A DNA stretch of 57,815 bases, from assembly GCA_004556975.1 (NCBI GenBank), contig SFFD01000007.1:1-57815 (forward strand), in the 5' to 3' direction. Made by a program: the position numbers and the translations under genes. The first letter of the stretch is position 1. Every line of letters begins with the position of its first letter. The notes beneath the pieces are model-generated. The model made no database searches. It saw only the letters and a program-made list of their open reading frames with translations, and had not been told where the DNA came from. This document shows positions 32,749 through 41,240 of this stretch, piece after piece. Source of the stretch: Oscillospiraceae bacterium. GTDB lineage: Bacteria > Bacillota > Clostridia > Oscillospirales > Ruminococcaceae.

Positions 32749-35352
32749 ATGGCGGGCAGCGGATATTCGGTAGACGATATTCTGGAGGAAATAAGAAGGA
32801 AAAAGCAAAAAGAAGCGCCGGAAAATATTTCGGCAGAAAAACAGGGCGATTTTTTTGAGATGCGGCAAAAAAACGCTGTTCCTGAAAAAAAGCAGGAACA
32901 GGCGCCGACATATACCAAAAAGTATAACAGCGAGCCAATGACAACCCGCACTATTCAGGTGGACGATACTCTTTCGCAGTATTTTGGTCCTACCGAATGG
33001 AAGAACGGCAAAAAGCCGAAGGATAAAAAGGACGGTTTTGCAGCAAAGGTGAACACGGTTCCTGCTCACGAAGCAAAGACGGGCTTTGAGGCAAAAAAAG
33101 AGGACAAGCCCGACGGCTTTGTTCCCAAAGATATGTCAAAACATTTTGCAGAGAAAGATTTTGACAGACCGGTGAACGGTTTTGCTAAAGTTGCCGTAGC
33201 GCCTGAAAAAACTTCGGAAAACGAGCCCGGCACACAAAAAACAGAGCAGGCTGAAGAAGTAAAGGAAACAGCTAAAACCGAAGAAAAGACACAGCCGAAA
33301 GAAGAAAAGGCAAAGCTTTCTCCGGAAGAAAAGTTCTCTTCGGGAATAGTGGGCGGGTTTGCCGCTGCTAAAGAGAAGAAGGAAAAAACGGAAAACGACC
33401 TTACGGACAGCAGCAACAGAGACCTTTATAAGGAATTTACCGAAAAGCGCCGTGACAAGGTTGAAGAGTTTATGAAGCAGGTGGCAGAGCCCACCCACCC
33501 GGGAATACATGTTCCGGAGGTGCCAAGCCGCGAGCCGGTAAAAAACAAATTTTCAGAAAGAGCAAATACCGATATTGCAAAGGACCTTGTTGAGGGTATG
33601 CACCAGCCGGAGGATGACGACCCCGACGATTATGAAAATCCTTCACAAGCGGAATCTGTAGAAAAAAATCTTTCAACCCAGTTTACAAGTTTAATAATTA
33701 GGTGTATAATAATATTGGTTTTGTTCGTATGCGCGTCAGTTATGTGCCTGTCGCCCGTTTTAGGATACCAGCTTCCGGAGGCAATAGCATTTTCAAAATC
33801 CGGGGTCGTGTTTCCTGCCATAAACCTTGCGATAATATGCATAGCGGCTCTTACCTGCAATGTAACCGTGGGCGGCGGCCTTATTTCACTTGCAAGATTT
33901 AAAGCAGGAAACGACACCTTTGCCGCCTGTTCGGTGATAGGTGCCGCGGCGCTTGGCGTTTCTTTTGTGATAGACCCTGCGTCTATGTCCTCCGGCGGAG
34001 AAAACCTGTTTTTCCCGATAACGCTTCTTTGCCTTTTGTTCAACACAGTCGGCAAGGTGCTTTCGGCAAAAAGAATATGCGATAACTTTGAAACCCTTGT
34101 TTCCGGCAAAGACCAATCCGCGCTTTTGCCCGTGCACAACAAAGAGCTTGCAAGAGAGCTTACCGGTCAGCGTGATGAAACGCCGCGTTTCTGCACCAGT
34201 GCGAAGGCTAAGTTCTTTACAAGATTTCTTGAACTCTCTTATCGTGACGATGCGACAGAAAGCATTGCAAGAGTTGTTTCACCCATCGTTTTTCTCTGCT
34301 CAATTCTTGTGGGAGTAATCGCATTCCTTCTTACCGGAAGAATTTCCGATGCGGTAACGGGTTTTGCGGCGATACTTTGTGTGGCTTCGCCTTTTTCAGC
34401 AACCATTGCCGGCGCACTGCCGGTGTTCCGCTCATGCCGGGCGCTTAATGAGCGCGGCAGCATGATGGCGGGGGGCTACACCGCAGAAACCTTTGCGGAA
34501 ACCGATTCCGTGCTTCTTGATATTGAAGACTTGTTCCCTGCGGGCAGCATTGTGCTTCACGCAATCAAAACCTTTGCGCAGGGGCGAATTGATGAAGCGA
34601 TTCTTGACGCCGCTTCCGTAATATGCAGTACGAAAAGCACTTTGGGAAGCATATTCCTCAATGTTGTTCAGGGCGACAGAAAGCTGCTCCGTCCCGTAGA
34701 TACAATTATCTATGAGGACGGCATGGGGCTTTCGGCATGGGTCGGCGGAAAGCGGGTGCTAATCGGCAACCGCGAACTGATGATTAACCACGGAATTGAT
34801 ATTCCGTCCCACGACTATGAAAACAAATATGTCGGCGGCGGAAAGGATATTCTCTATCTTGCCAACAGCGGAATACTTACCGCAATGTTTGTTTTAAGCT
34901 ATCATGCAGACGATGAGGTTTACCGTTCTCTCGGAATTATGGCGGGCAGGGGAATACGCCTTGTTATTAACTGCAGCGACCCCAACATTACCACTGAAAA
35001 ACTCAGCGAGCTTTTTGCCTATCCCGAAAGCCAACTCAAGCTGCTTTCTTCTAAATATCAACAGAAATGTGCAGAGCTTACCGAAGAAAGAGAAACCGCT
35101 TCGGCGGCTGCCGTTTATGACGGAAGCCTTTCATCTCTTTCCGATTTGCTCAATTGCAGCGGAATAATCCGTCAATCCTCTTTTGCGGCAGCGCTTATTG
35201 AAATGATCGGCATAGTGATTGGATTTATTCTTGTTACAATTTTCCTCTTTACGGGAAACATAACAAGCCTTTCAATGTATATGCTTGCCGCCTTCCAGCT
35301 GTTCTGGCTGGCCGCCGTTTTGGTGGTCATTCTGGTTCGCCGGAAGATATGA
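32749..35352 (+). CDS. P-type-ATPase-like pseudo-pump with long charged N-terminus
   Basis: An 867-residue protein. Residues 1 to about 320 are disordered, Lys/Glu-rich and Pro-containing. The rest has eight predicted TM helices in the 2-2-2-2 order of P1B ATPases. The membrane motif CPC/CPx is CVASP here (544-548). Where DKTGTLT should be, D591 survives but is followed by IEDLFP. An N-domain GKRVLIGNRELM (667-678) is well kept. The TGD motif reads NCSDP (741-745) and the hinge GDGxND reads YDGSLSS (790-796). The actuator loop is short and lacks TGE. It therefore looks unable to cycle as a pump and may be a regulator or scaffold. GGAGAAAGGAG precedes the ATG. Confidence 0.75.
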   Translation: MAGSGYSVDDILEEIRRKKQKEAPENISAEKQGDFFEMRQKNAVPEKKQEQAPTYTKKYNSEPMTTRTIQVDDTLSQYFGPTEWKNGKKPKDKKDGFAAKVNTVPAHEAKTGFEAKKEDKPDGFVPKDMSKHFAEKDFDRPVNGFAKVAVAPEKTSENEPGTQKTEQAEEVKETAKTEEKTQPKEEKAKLSPEEKFSSGIVGGFAAAKEKKEKTENDLTDSSNRDLYKEFTEKRRDKVEEFMKQVAEPTHPGIHVPEVPSREPVKNKFSERANTDIAKDLVEGMHQPEDDDPDDYENPSQAESVEKNLSTQFTSLIIRCIIILVLFVCASVMCLSPVLGYQLPEAIAFSKSGVVFPAINLAIICIAALTCNVTVGGGLISLARFKAGNDTFAACSVIGAAALGVSFVIDPASMSSGGENLFFPITLLCLLFNTVGKVLSAKRICDNFETLVSGKDQSALLPVHNKELARELTGQRDETPRFCTSAKAKFFTRFLELSYRDDATESIARVVSPIVFLCSILVGVIAFLLTGRISDAVTGFAAILCVASPFSATIAGALPVFRSCRALNERGSMMAGGYTAETFAETDSVLLDIEDLFPAGSIVLHAIKTFAQGRIDEAILDAASVICSTKSTLGSIFLNVVQGDRKLLRPVDTIIYEDGMGLSAWVGGKRVLIGNRELMINHGIDIPSHDYENKYVGGGKDILYLANSGILTAMFVLSYHADDEVYRSLGIMAGRGIRLVINCSDPNITTEKLSELFAYPESQLKLLSSKYQQKCAELTEERETASAAAVYDGSLSSLSDLLNCSGIIRQSSFAAALIEMIGIVIGFILVTIFLFTGNITSLSMYMLAAFQLFWLAAVLVVILVRRKI

Positions 35353-35385
35353 ATTTCGAGTACATCTTATATCTTTTTCCTTTCC

Positions 35386-35431
35386 AAAGACAAATCCCCG
35401 AGGTTTCCACCACCCTCGGGGATTTGTCTTT
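35386..35431 (+). terminator. Strong terminator after the pseudo-ATPase gene
   Basis: A perfect 18-bp stem (35386-35403 with 35414-35431) with a 10-base loop, ending in TCTTT. It closes the padR-rlmB-pseudo-ATPase unit. Confidence 0.9.
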
Positions 35432-35530
35432 AAAAAAATAAATTTTGCAGGTGCGGCTGCGCCTAAAGCAAAACCTTCAGCGGTTTTAATTGAAAATGAT
35501 GAACATATAATGAATTGATGAAATAAAAAC

Positions 35531-35559
35531 TTGCAAGAAAATAAAAAATGTTATATTAT
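35531..35559 (+). promoter_or_regulatory. Promoter of the pseudokinase gene
   Basis: TTGCAA at 35531-35536, a 17-base spacer, and TATTAT at 35554-35559, leaving a leader of about 110 bases. Confidence 0.5.
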
Positions 35560-35673
35560 ATATTGTGTATAAGTATGTAGTGTAATTCTAAAGACGGATT
35601 TAGAAAAAATCGCTTTACAAAGAGTAAAACGAAAACATATATAAAGATATTTAGATTAAGGAGGCAGCTCGAT

Positions 35674-37440
35674 TTGATTACCGAAGAAAGATATCTTTGC
35701 ATGGGCTGTATGTCAAGGCTGGATGAAAACGGAAAATGCAGGTGCGGATATGACGAAAACGCACCGACAGATTCCGCCTGCCTTCCCGTAAGAACCATGG
35801 TGGGCAACAGATACCTTGTAGGCCGTATGATAAGCATGAACGGCGAAGGAATCACCTATATCTGTTTCGATACAGAAAAGGAAGAACGTGCGTTTATAGA
35901 AGAATATATGCCCCAGAATATGGCAAAACGTAACGAGCTTACCGGGGAAGTTATTCCTCTTTCGGGATATGAGGCACAGTATAAATGCCTTATGACCGAT
36001 TTTTATGACCTTTTTGATGCACTGCGCAATTTTCGCCACACGGATTACATAATTCCCGTAACGGATGTGATTTATGACAAAAATACCGCATACGCTGTTT
36101 ATAAATATGTAAAAACAATTTCTTACGGAGATTATCTTACCCACAATGGCGGTGAGTTTACCTGGCCGCAGGTGAAAAAGCTGTTTATGCCGCTTTTCAC
36201 AACCCTTACATATCTTCACAGCAACGGCTTTGTTCATAGGGGGCTTTCTCCTGAAAGCATAAGGGTAAATGCAAAAGGTCAGCTTATGATTTCCGGCTTC
36301 GGAACGGCGTCTCTTTATACAAAAGGTTCCGCCGTTACGCCGGAGCTTTGTGAGGGATATTCTGCGCCGGAACAGTATTCCTCCTCAAGCTGGCAGGGAG
36401 AATGGACCGACGTATATTCCATCGCCGCGGTGCTTTATAAATCCCTTACGGGAACTTTGCCTGTTTCGGCAGCGGAAAGAAAAGAGAACGACACTCTTTG
36501 CCCGCCGGAGGAACTTGAGCATAATGTTCCGTCCAATGTTTCGGATGCAATTATGAACGCAATGCAGCTTTCCGTGGAATACAGAACACAGTCCATTGAC
36601 GATTTTACCGCGGAGCTGTTGGAATCCAGCAAGTCGAACACCATGATGTATGACCCGCAGAAGAACGGAGAGTCGATAGGCGAGGATATTTTTAAAAAGG
36701 CGGAAACAGTTCGTGAAAAGCCCGCAATAAAACGTCGCGATGAAGAACCCATGAACCGCAGCCGCAAAATTCCATGGGGAATTATTATGTTTGTTGCAGC
36801 GCTGGCGGTGCTTCTTGGATTACTTGCATTTATTTTCAGGTTCCCCGATGAGCTGCTCGGATTAGGTAAAAACAACAGAAACAACAGCTCTGGCACGGGA
36901 ATAAACGAAACTTCCGAAGACGCAAGCGGCGACAGCAGCTATAATGTTGTTGTACCTAATTTTATAGGAAGATACCGCGAAAAGGTTGAGGGAAATGAAA
37001 CCTATCGCCAGTTCAAGCTTGTCTTTGAGGAAGAAAACAACAGCTCTTATCCTGAAGGAATGATTTTCGAACAGTCAATAAAAGACAAGACCCCGGTAGA
37101 GGAAGGTACTGAAATTCTGCTTAAAGTCAGCACCGGACCGGAAAAGATTCCTATGCCGCAGTGTGTCGGCCTTACCATTGAAGAGGCAAGAGCGCTTCTT
37201 GATGAGCAGGGAATTGTTTATCAGGAGGTACCGAACTTCAGTATGGAGTATGAATACAATATTGTTTATGAGCAGTCCGCGGCGGAAGGCGAGGAGGTTG
37301 CCACCGGCAACACTATGACAAAGGTATTTATTTACTACGGCGCCAACCAGGCAGCGCAGAGCTCTGACGATAACCCGTTCCACATCGGCGGAAACACATA
37401 TGAAGACGATGACGATGACGGAACAATTCACATAGGCTAA
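35674..37440 (+). CDS. Membrane pseudokinase with N-terminal zinc ribbon and PASTA repeats
   Basis: A 588-residue protein: a small zinc ribbon (C9, C12, C22, C24), a Ser/Thr-kinase-like domain (about 45-320), a linker, one TM helix (about 367-391), then two PASTA-like repeats (about 425-500 and 500-570) outside. Three catalytic residues are gone: the VAIK lysine is E76, HRD is HRG (188-190) and DFG is GFG (208-210). YSAPEQY is kept. Active relatives are PrkC/PknB-type kinases that sense peptidoglycan. The start is TTG at 35674 with AAGGAGGC upstream. It has its own promoter and terminator. Confidence 0.85.
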   Translation: MITEERYLCMGCMSRLDENGKCRCGYDENAPTDSACLPVRTMVGNRYLVGRMISMNGEGITYICFDTEKEERAFIEEYMPQNMAKRNELTGEVIPLSGYEAQYKCLMTDFYDLFDALRNFRHTDYIIPVTDVIYDKNTAYAVYKYVKTISYGDYLTHNGGEFTWPQVKKLFMPLFTTLTYLHSNGFVHRGLSPESIRVNAKGQLMISGFGTASLYTKGSAVTPELCEGYSAPEQYSSSSWQGEWTDVYSIAAVLYKSLTGTLPVSAAERKENDTLCPPEELEHNVPSNVSDAIMNAMQLSVEYRTQSIDDFTAELLESSKSNTMMYDPQKNGESIGEDIFKKAETVREKPAIKRRDEEPMNRSRKIPWGIIMFVAALAVLLGLLAFIFRFPDELLGLGKNNRNNSSGTGINETSEDASGDSSYNVVVPNFIGRYREKVEGNETYRQFKLVFEEENNSSYPEGMIFEQSIKDKTPVEEGTEILLKVSTGPEKIPMPQCVGLTIEEARALLDEQGIVYQEVPNFSMEYEYNIVYEQSAAEGEEVATGNTMTKVFIYYGANQAAQSSDDNPFHIGGNTYEDDDDDGTIHIG

Positions 37441-37450
37441 TGCAGCATTA

Positions 37451-37484
37451 AAAAACTCCGTGCTCAAATGAGCACGGAGTTTTT
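37451..37484. terminator. Bidirectional terminator between pseudokinase and aspartokinase
   Basis: A perfect 15-bp stem (37451-37465 with 37470-37484), loop AAAT, with A and T runs on either side, between two convergent genes. Confidence 0.9.
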
Positions 37485-37512
37485 GCTTTTGAGCACTAGG
37501 CTTTTCCCGCGT

Positions 37513-38241
37513 TTACTGCATGAGCACCGTACCCGGAGTGCCGGTGAAGGAGGAAAGCACCTCAACAGGAACTTTGTGCTTTTTTGCAAGCTCCACGGCG
37601 CGCGGATGAAGCACCTGCGCGCCCGCTTTTGCCATGGCAAGCATTTCATCATAGCTTATGCTGTCAAGCTTTTTTGCGGAAGGATCAAGGCGGGGGTCTG
37701 CGGTATAAACGCCCTCCACATCGGTGTATATTTTGCAGATTTTTGCTCCCAAGGCGGCGGCAAGCGCCACGGCGGAGGTATCCGAACCGCCGCGGCCGAG
37801 GGTTGCAACGTCGCCGTTAGGCGCTGCACCCTGAAAGCCGGCAACGACCACGGCTCTGCCGGCGTAAAGCTCTTTCATGATTCTGCCAGTATCTATTTGT
37901 GTAATTTCCGCTTCGCCGTAATGGCCGTCCGTAAAAATTCCTGCTGCAGGACCGGAAAGTGAAACCGCAGGGCATCCCTGCGCTTCCGCAGCAATGGCAA
38001 GCAGCGCCATTGCCGCCTGTTCGCCGGAGGCAAGCAGCGAATCAAGTTCTCTTTTGCAGGGGTCAAAGCTGATTTCTGCCGCTTTTTTAAGCAGCTCATC
38101 CGTGGAATTGCCTTGGGCGGAAACTACCGCTACAACTTCGTTTCCGGCGGAATGGGCGGCAGCAATCAGCTTTGCTGCACGGCGAAGACCTTTTGCGTCC
38201 GCAACGGAGGTTCCGCCGAATTTCTGAACGATAATACCCAT
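37513..38241 (-). CDS. Aspartate kinase, catalytic domain only (no ACT domains)
   Basis: A 242-residue aspartokinase that catalyses the first step from aspartate to lysine, threonine and methionine. The kinase motifs are complete: KFGGTSVA, ASGEQAAMAL, TLGRGGSDTSA, YTDVEGVYTADPR and the closing GAQVLHPRAVE. It ends about where the two regulatory ACT domains (some 160 residues) usually begin, and none follows in any frame. The ATG at 38241 follows AGAGG. The neighbouring upstream gene encodes a separate ACT-domain protein, which may matter for feedback control. Confidence 0.9.
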   Translation of the reverse strand: MGIIVQKFGGTSVADAKGLRRAAKLIAAAHSAGNEVVAVVSAQGNSTDELLKKAAEISFDPCKRELDSLLASGEQAAMALLAIAAEAQGCPAVSLSGPAAGIFTDGHYGEAEITQIDTGRIMKELYAGRAVVVAGFQGAAPNGDVATLGRGGSDTSAVALAAALGAKICKIYTDVEGVYTADPRLDPSAKKLDSISYDEMLAMAKAGAQVLHPRAVELAKKHKVPVEVLSSFTGTPGTVLMQ

Positions 38242-38295
38242 AGCCAAATACCTCTATATCAAAAAGCGCCTTTTTGGCGTTATGTTTATTTATAT

Positions 38296-38338
38296 AAAAA
38301 ACTTCCCTGCTGTCATATTATTCAGCGGGGAAGTTTTT
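38296..38338 (-). terminator. Terminator after the ACT-domain gene
   Basis: A 16-bp stem with one G-T pair (about 38296-38312 with 38323-38338), followed by T on the minus strand. It implies that the ACT gene and the aspartokinase are at least partly separate units. Confidence 0.8.
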
Positions 38339-38376
38339 TGATATAAATTAAAAAATATATGAAATTTACAGAGATT

Positions 38377-38823
38377 TCAGTTGGTTTCGCTTAAGCTGCG
38401 GCAGTTGATGACACCTTCAATGGAGCGGATTGCTTCCCGCAGACTGTGACCGTCTGTGCGAAGCCCGCCGGTAGTAAAGGAAATGGTTACCGGAGCGGCG
38501 CCGTCCAACGGTATATTCTGATTTATGGTAAGTACATTTGCGCCGTGCTTTGAAAGCAGGGAAAGCACGGTGGAAAGCACGCCCGGGTTATCCATCAGCG
38601 TAAGATAATAGGTTACTATTTTATTTCTGCGGTCGTCGCCGTAAACAGATACGCCGTCTTTATATTTATAAAAAGCGCTTCGGCTTATTCCGGCAAGGCG
38701 CGCGGCTTCGGAAGAATTTTTTGCCTTGCCTTGAGAAAGCATGCGCTTTGCTTCAATTACCTTCAAGAGTACTTCAGGCAAAAGCTCCGCATCAACGATT
38801 ATTTTCATACCGTCTTCAGACAT
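38377..38823 (-). CDS. UPF0735-type ACT-domain protein
   Basis: A 148-residue protein: an N-terminal helix-turn-helix-like part (SSEAARLAGISRSAFYKYKD) and a C-terminal ACT domain (TLMDNPGVLSTVLSLLSKHG onwards), the layout of UPF0735/PheB proteins. Such proteins are often encoded beside amino-acid biosynthesis genes and are thought to bind an amino acid. The ATG at 38823 follows AAGAGGTGG. Downstream on the same strand is an ACT-less aspartokinase. Confidence 0.88.
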   Translation of the reverse strand: MSEDGMKIIVDAELLPEVLLKVIEAKRMLSQGKAKNSSEAARLAGISRSAFYKYKDGVSVYGDDRRNKIVTYYLTLMDNPGVLSTVLSLLSKHGANVLTINQNIPLDGAAPVTISFTTGGLRTDGHSLREAIRSIEGVINCRSLSETN

Positions 38824-39034
38824 AAAGTCCACCTCTTAAAAACATTTGTATATATTATAGATACAATATATCACTGTTTCTTTTAAAATGCAAGTATATT
38901 CTAAAAAAATTTCATTTCAAAGATTTAATGTTTTTAGGCAAAAGATGGGTTTTGTCTGAATTTTGTATATAAATCTTTTTTCGACTATACCGTTTTGTAC
39001 GAAAAAGAGTATAATCCTGTTTACATGGTTTTTG

Positions 39035-39934
39035 TTACACTCCGGAGAGGTCAAAGGGCGGGATAAAGCTCTCGCCCACTGTGCCTCCCTCCTGAACGAA
39101 AGCATTTTCAATTCCTATATCACAAGCAAAGTCTATAGCTTCGTTATATTCTTCATCCGAAACGGTGCGCGAAAGCTCGGGGAAGCGCTCATCGCTGCAA
39201 AGAGGCGTATACTGGTTCATAATGCTTATCCAGATACTGTCGCCGTAATTCTCGTGAAGAAAACGAAGCACATTTTTTGTGTCATCAAGGTGGCCGGGCA
39301 GCATAAGGTGGCGAACGATAACGCCGCGTTTCATTATTCCGTTTTCGTCAAAAACGGGTTCACCGGTTTGCTTTATCATCTGCTCCAGCGCCGCCGCCGC
39401 AACGGAAAAATAATCCGGAGCTTTTGAAAAATTTTCGCCGAGGGAAGAGTCAAAATATTTAAAATCGGTAAGCCATATGTCCGCATAGTCGCGTACGGCG
39501 GCAACGCTTTCGCGCCGCTCCCACCCGCCGGTGTTCCACACTGTCGGAAGCGAAAGCCCGCGGTTTCTTGCGGCATCAAGCGCCGCCGTAATCTGCGGAG
39601 CATAGTGCATGGGCGTTACAAGGTTTATGTTGTTTGCGCCCTTTTCGGCAAGCTCCATATAAATTTCGGCAAGGCGCTCTACGGTGATTTCTTTACCGGC
39701 GTCTCCGCGGCTTATCTCTTTGTTCTGGCAAAACACACAGCGCATTGTACAGCCGGAAAAAAACACCGTTCCGCTTCCGCTTTCGCCGGAAATACAGGGT
39801 TCTTCCCAAAAATGAAGAGAAGCCCGCGCGACCTTAACAAGATTTCCGCCGCCGCAGAATCCTTTTTGCCCCGCAGCTCTGTCAACTTTGCAAAGCCGTG
39901 GGCAAAGGGCGCATTTTTCGGAAAAATTATTCAT
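39035..39934 (-). CDS. Radical SAM protein, pyruvate-formate-lyase-activase-like
   Basis: A 299-residue iron-sulfur enzyme. The N-terminal CALCPRLC knuckle and FCGGG precede the radical SAM motif CTMRCVFC, which binds the 4Fe-4S cluster. The SAM-binding strands include NINLVTPMHYAP and WNTGGWE. It belongs to the PflX/activase-like group common in anaerobes, whose targets are mostly unknown. No glycyl-radical enzyme lies nearby. It is monocistronic. Confidence 0.87.
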   Translation of the reverse strand: MNNFSEKCALCPRLCKVDRAAGQKGFCGGGNLVKVARASLHFWEEPCISGESGSGTVFFSGCTMRCVFCQNKEISRGDAGKEITVERLAEIYMELAEKGANNINLVTPMHYAPQITAALDAARNRGLSLPTVWNTGGWERRESVAAVRDYADIWLTDFKYFDSSLGENFSKAPDYFSVAAAALEQMIKQTGEPVFDENGIMKRGVIVRHLMLPGHLDDTKNVLRFLHENYGDSIWISIMNQYTPLCSDERFPELSRTVSDEEYNEAIDFACDIGIENAFVQEGGTVGESFIPPFDLSGV

Positions 39935-40079
39935 ATAAAAACCGCCTTTTCAGAAAAAATAACCGCAAACATATTAACATATATGCTGCGGATTCTCAAT
40001 AACAAATTTGTTCATCCGATGCTGACAAAAACCAAAAAAAGGCGGGCAAAGCTTTTGTTAAAACTATAACATATGACTA

Positions 40080-40108
40080 TTTACATATTTCACTCTTTAT
40101 GATATAAT
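40080..40108 (+). promoter_or_regulatory. Promoter of the ATP synthase operon
   Basis: TTTACA at 40080-40085, a 17-base spacer, and a perfect TATAAT at 40103-40108. The leader to the first gene is about 90 bases. Confidence 0.75.
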
Positions 40109-40203
40109 TACGATAGGATAAATTCAGTTATAATAAAAATATAAGAATATTACAATGGGCTTTCGGCAATAAAGGTGAACAAACGGAAGGGAGGGCACAC
40201 ATT

Positions 40204-40542
40204 TTGGAAAACTGGTGGGTGTATGTCCTTTTTGCAGTAACCTGCGCTTTATGCGTGCTTATTATGACAAAAACAAACCGCAAATATATGAATTATTACG
40301 AAAACAATATGACAAAAACAGCTGATAAAAAAGACGATTCGCCCAAAGATATATGGAAGAAAGAGGGCTGCTCCCGCAGCTTTGACAATGCGGAATATGA
40401 CCTTCCGGAGGAGGACTTTTTCGGCAATGAAAAAACCGAGCTTCCGGAAGAGGAAGAAATTTTCTCCGGCCTTTCAGAAGAAGAAAAAAACGAGATTTTG
40501 AAGGAAACCGGACTTTTGGAGGACGAAGATGGACGAGAGTAA
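40204..40542 (+). CDS. Small acidic membrane protein leading the atp operon
   Basis: A 112-residue protein I do not recognise. One TM helix lies at about residues 4-22, then a Lys-rich stretch, then a strongly acidic C-terminal half (many Glu and Asp, including LSEEEKNEIL). The start is TTG at 40204, behind GGGAGGG. Its end overlaps the atpZ-like gene by 14 bases, so it is part of the ATP synthase transcript. Its role is unknown; assembly or regulation of the enzyme is only a guess. Confidence 0.7.
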   Translation: MENWWVYVLFAVTCALCVLIMTKTNRKYMNYYENNMTKTADKKDDSPKDIWKKEGCSRSFDNAEYDLPEEDFFGNEKTELPEEEEIFSGLSEEEKNEILKETGLLEDEDGRE

Positions 40543-40831
40543 AAATAACGCCCGGCTTGAAAAGCTGGCGCGGGAACGCCGCCAGGCAATAAAGGCGCTT
40601 TCGCTTATAACCCAGGTTGCGCTTTCCGCTCTTTGCCCGATATTTATTCTCACCTTGGCGGGCATATGGCTTGACAACAAATACGGCGGAGGAAGCCACT
40701 GGTTTACCCTTGCGGGCGCGCTTATCGGAGTATACTCCGCCTATCGCAACACATATCTGCTTATAAGAGATTCCTTCGCAGAAAAAGGTAAAGATAAAAA
40801 TGAACAATCTCCTGATGAGAATGACAAATGA
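40529..40831 (+). CDS. atpZ: AtpZ/AtpI-family protein
   Basis: A 100-residue protein with a charged N-terminus and two TM helices. The family motif GIWLDNKYGGG follows the first helix. AtpZ-like proteins, with AtpI, help assemble the c-ring and may bring Mg2+ or Ca2+. It is followed, with overlap, by a second I-type subunit. Confidence 0.82.
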   Translation: MDESKNNARLEKLARERRQAIKALSLITQVALSALCPIFILTLAGIWLDNKYGGGSHWFTLAGALIGVYSAYRNTYLLIRDSFAEKGKDKNEQSPDENDK

Positions 40832-41240
40832 ATATGACGGCGAAGAAAACGAAGAGTTTTTTTCCGCTAAAAGAATAAGGCTTGCCGCTTTGGGAATTTG
40901 TATTGTTTGTTTCGGAGCGGGGCTGCTTTTTACCGACCGGCTTTCGCTTATTAAGGGGCTTGCCCTTGGGTACATTATTGCGGTGCTGCTTTTCCGCCAG
41001 CATGAGCTTTCCATAGGAAAGCTGCTGTCCGGAAGCGAAAATGCCGACAGAGCAAGCCGCATGGGTTATTTTATGCGTATGCTTATCCGCGGAGCGGCGA
41101 TATTCATCGCTGTAAAAAATCCGGGGTTGAGTATATTTGGATGCGTCGCGGGGCTTTTAAGCGTGCCTTACGGCATTTACGCTTTGGCCTTTATTGATGC
41201 ATTCGGTCAAAGAAAAAACAAGAAAGGAGGAAAAGAATGA
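40800..41240 (+). CDS. atpI: ATP synthase subunit I (AtpI)
   Basis: A 146-residue four-helix membrane protein in the usual AtpI position before atpB. It contains LALGYIIAVLLFRQHELSIG and an R-rich YFMRMLIRGAAI helix typical of the family. The start at 40800 overlaps the atpZ end by 32 bases; ATG codons at 40815 or 40821 are possible alternatives. It helps c-ring assembly. Confidence 0.8.
   Translation: MNNLLMRMTNEYDGEENEEFFSAKRIRLAALGICIVCFGAGLLFTDRLSLIKGLALGYIIAVLLFRQHELSIGKLLSGSENADRASRMGYFMRMLIRGAAIFIAVKNPGLSIFGCVAGLLSVPYGIYALAFIDAFGQRKNKKGGKE

Noticed and set aside
32749..37440. Pseudo-ATPase and pseudokinase considered as pseudogenes
   Set aside because: Both frames are long and unbroken, with good starts, terminators and well-kept non-catalytic motifs, which argues for maintained function.
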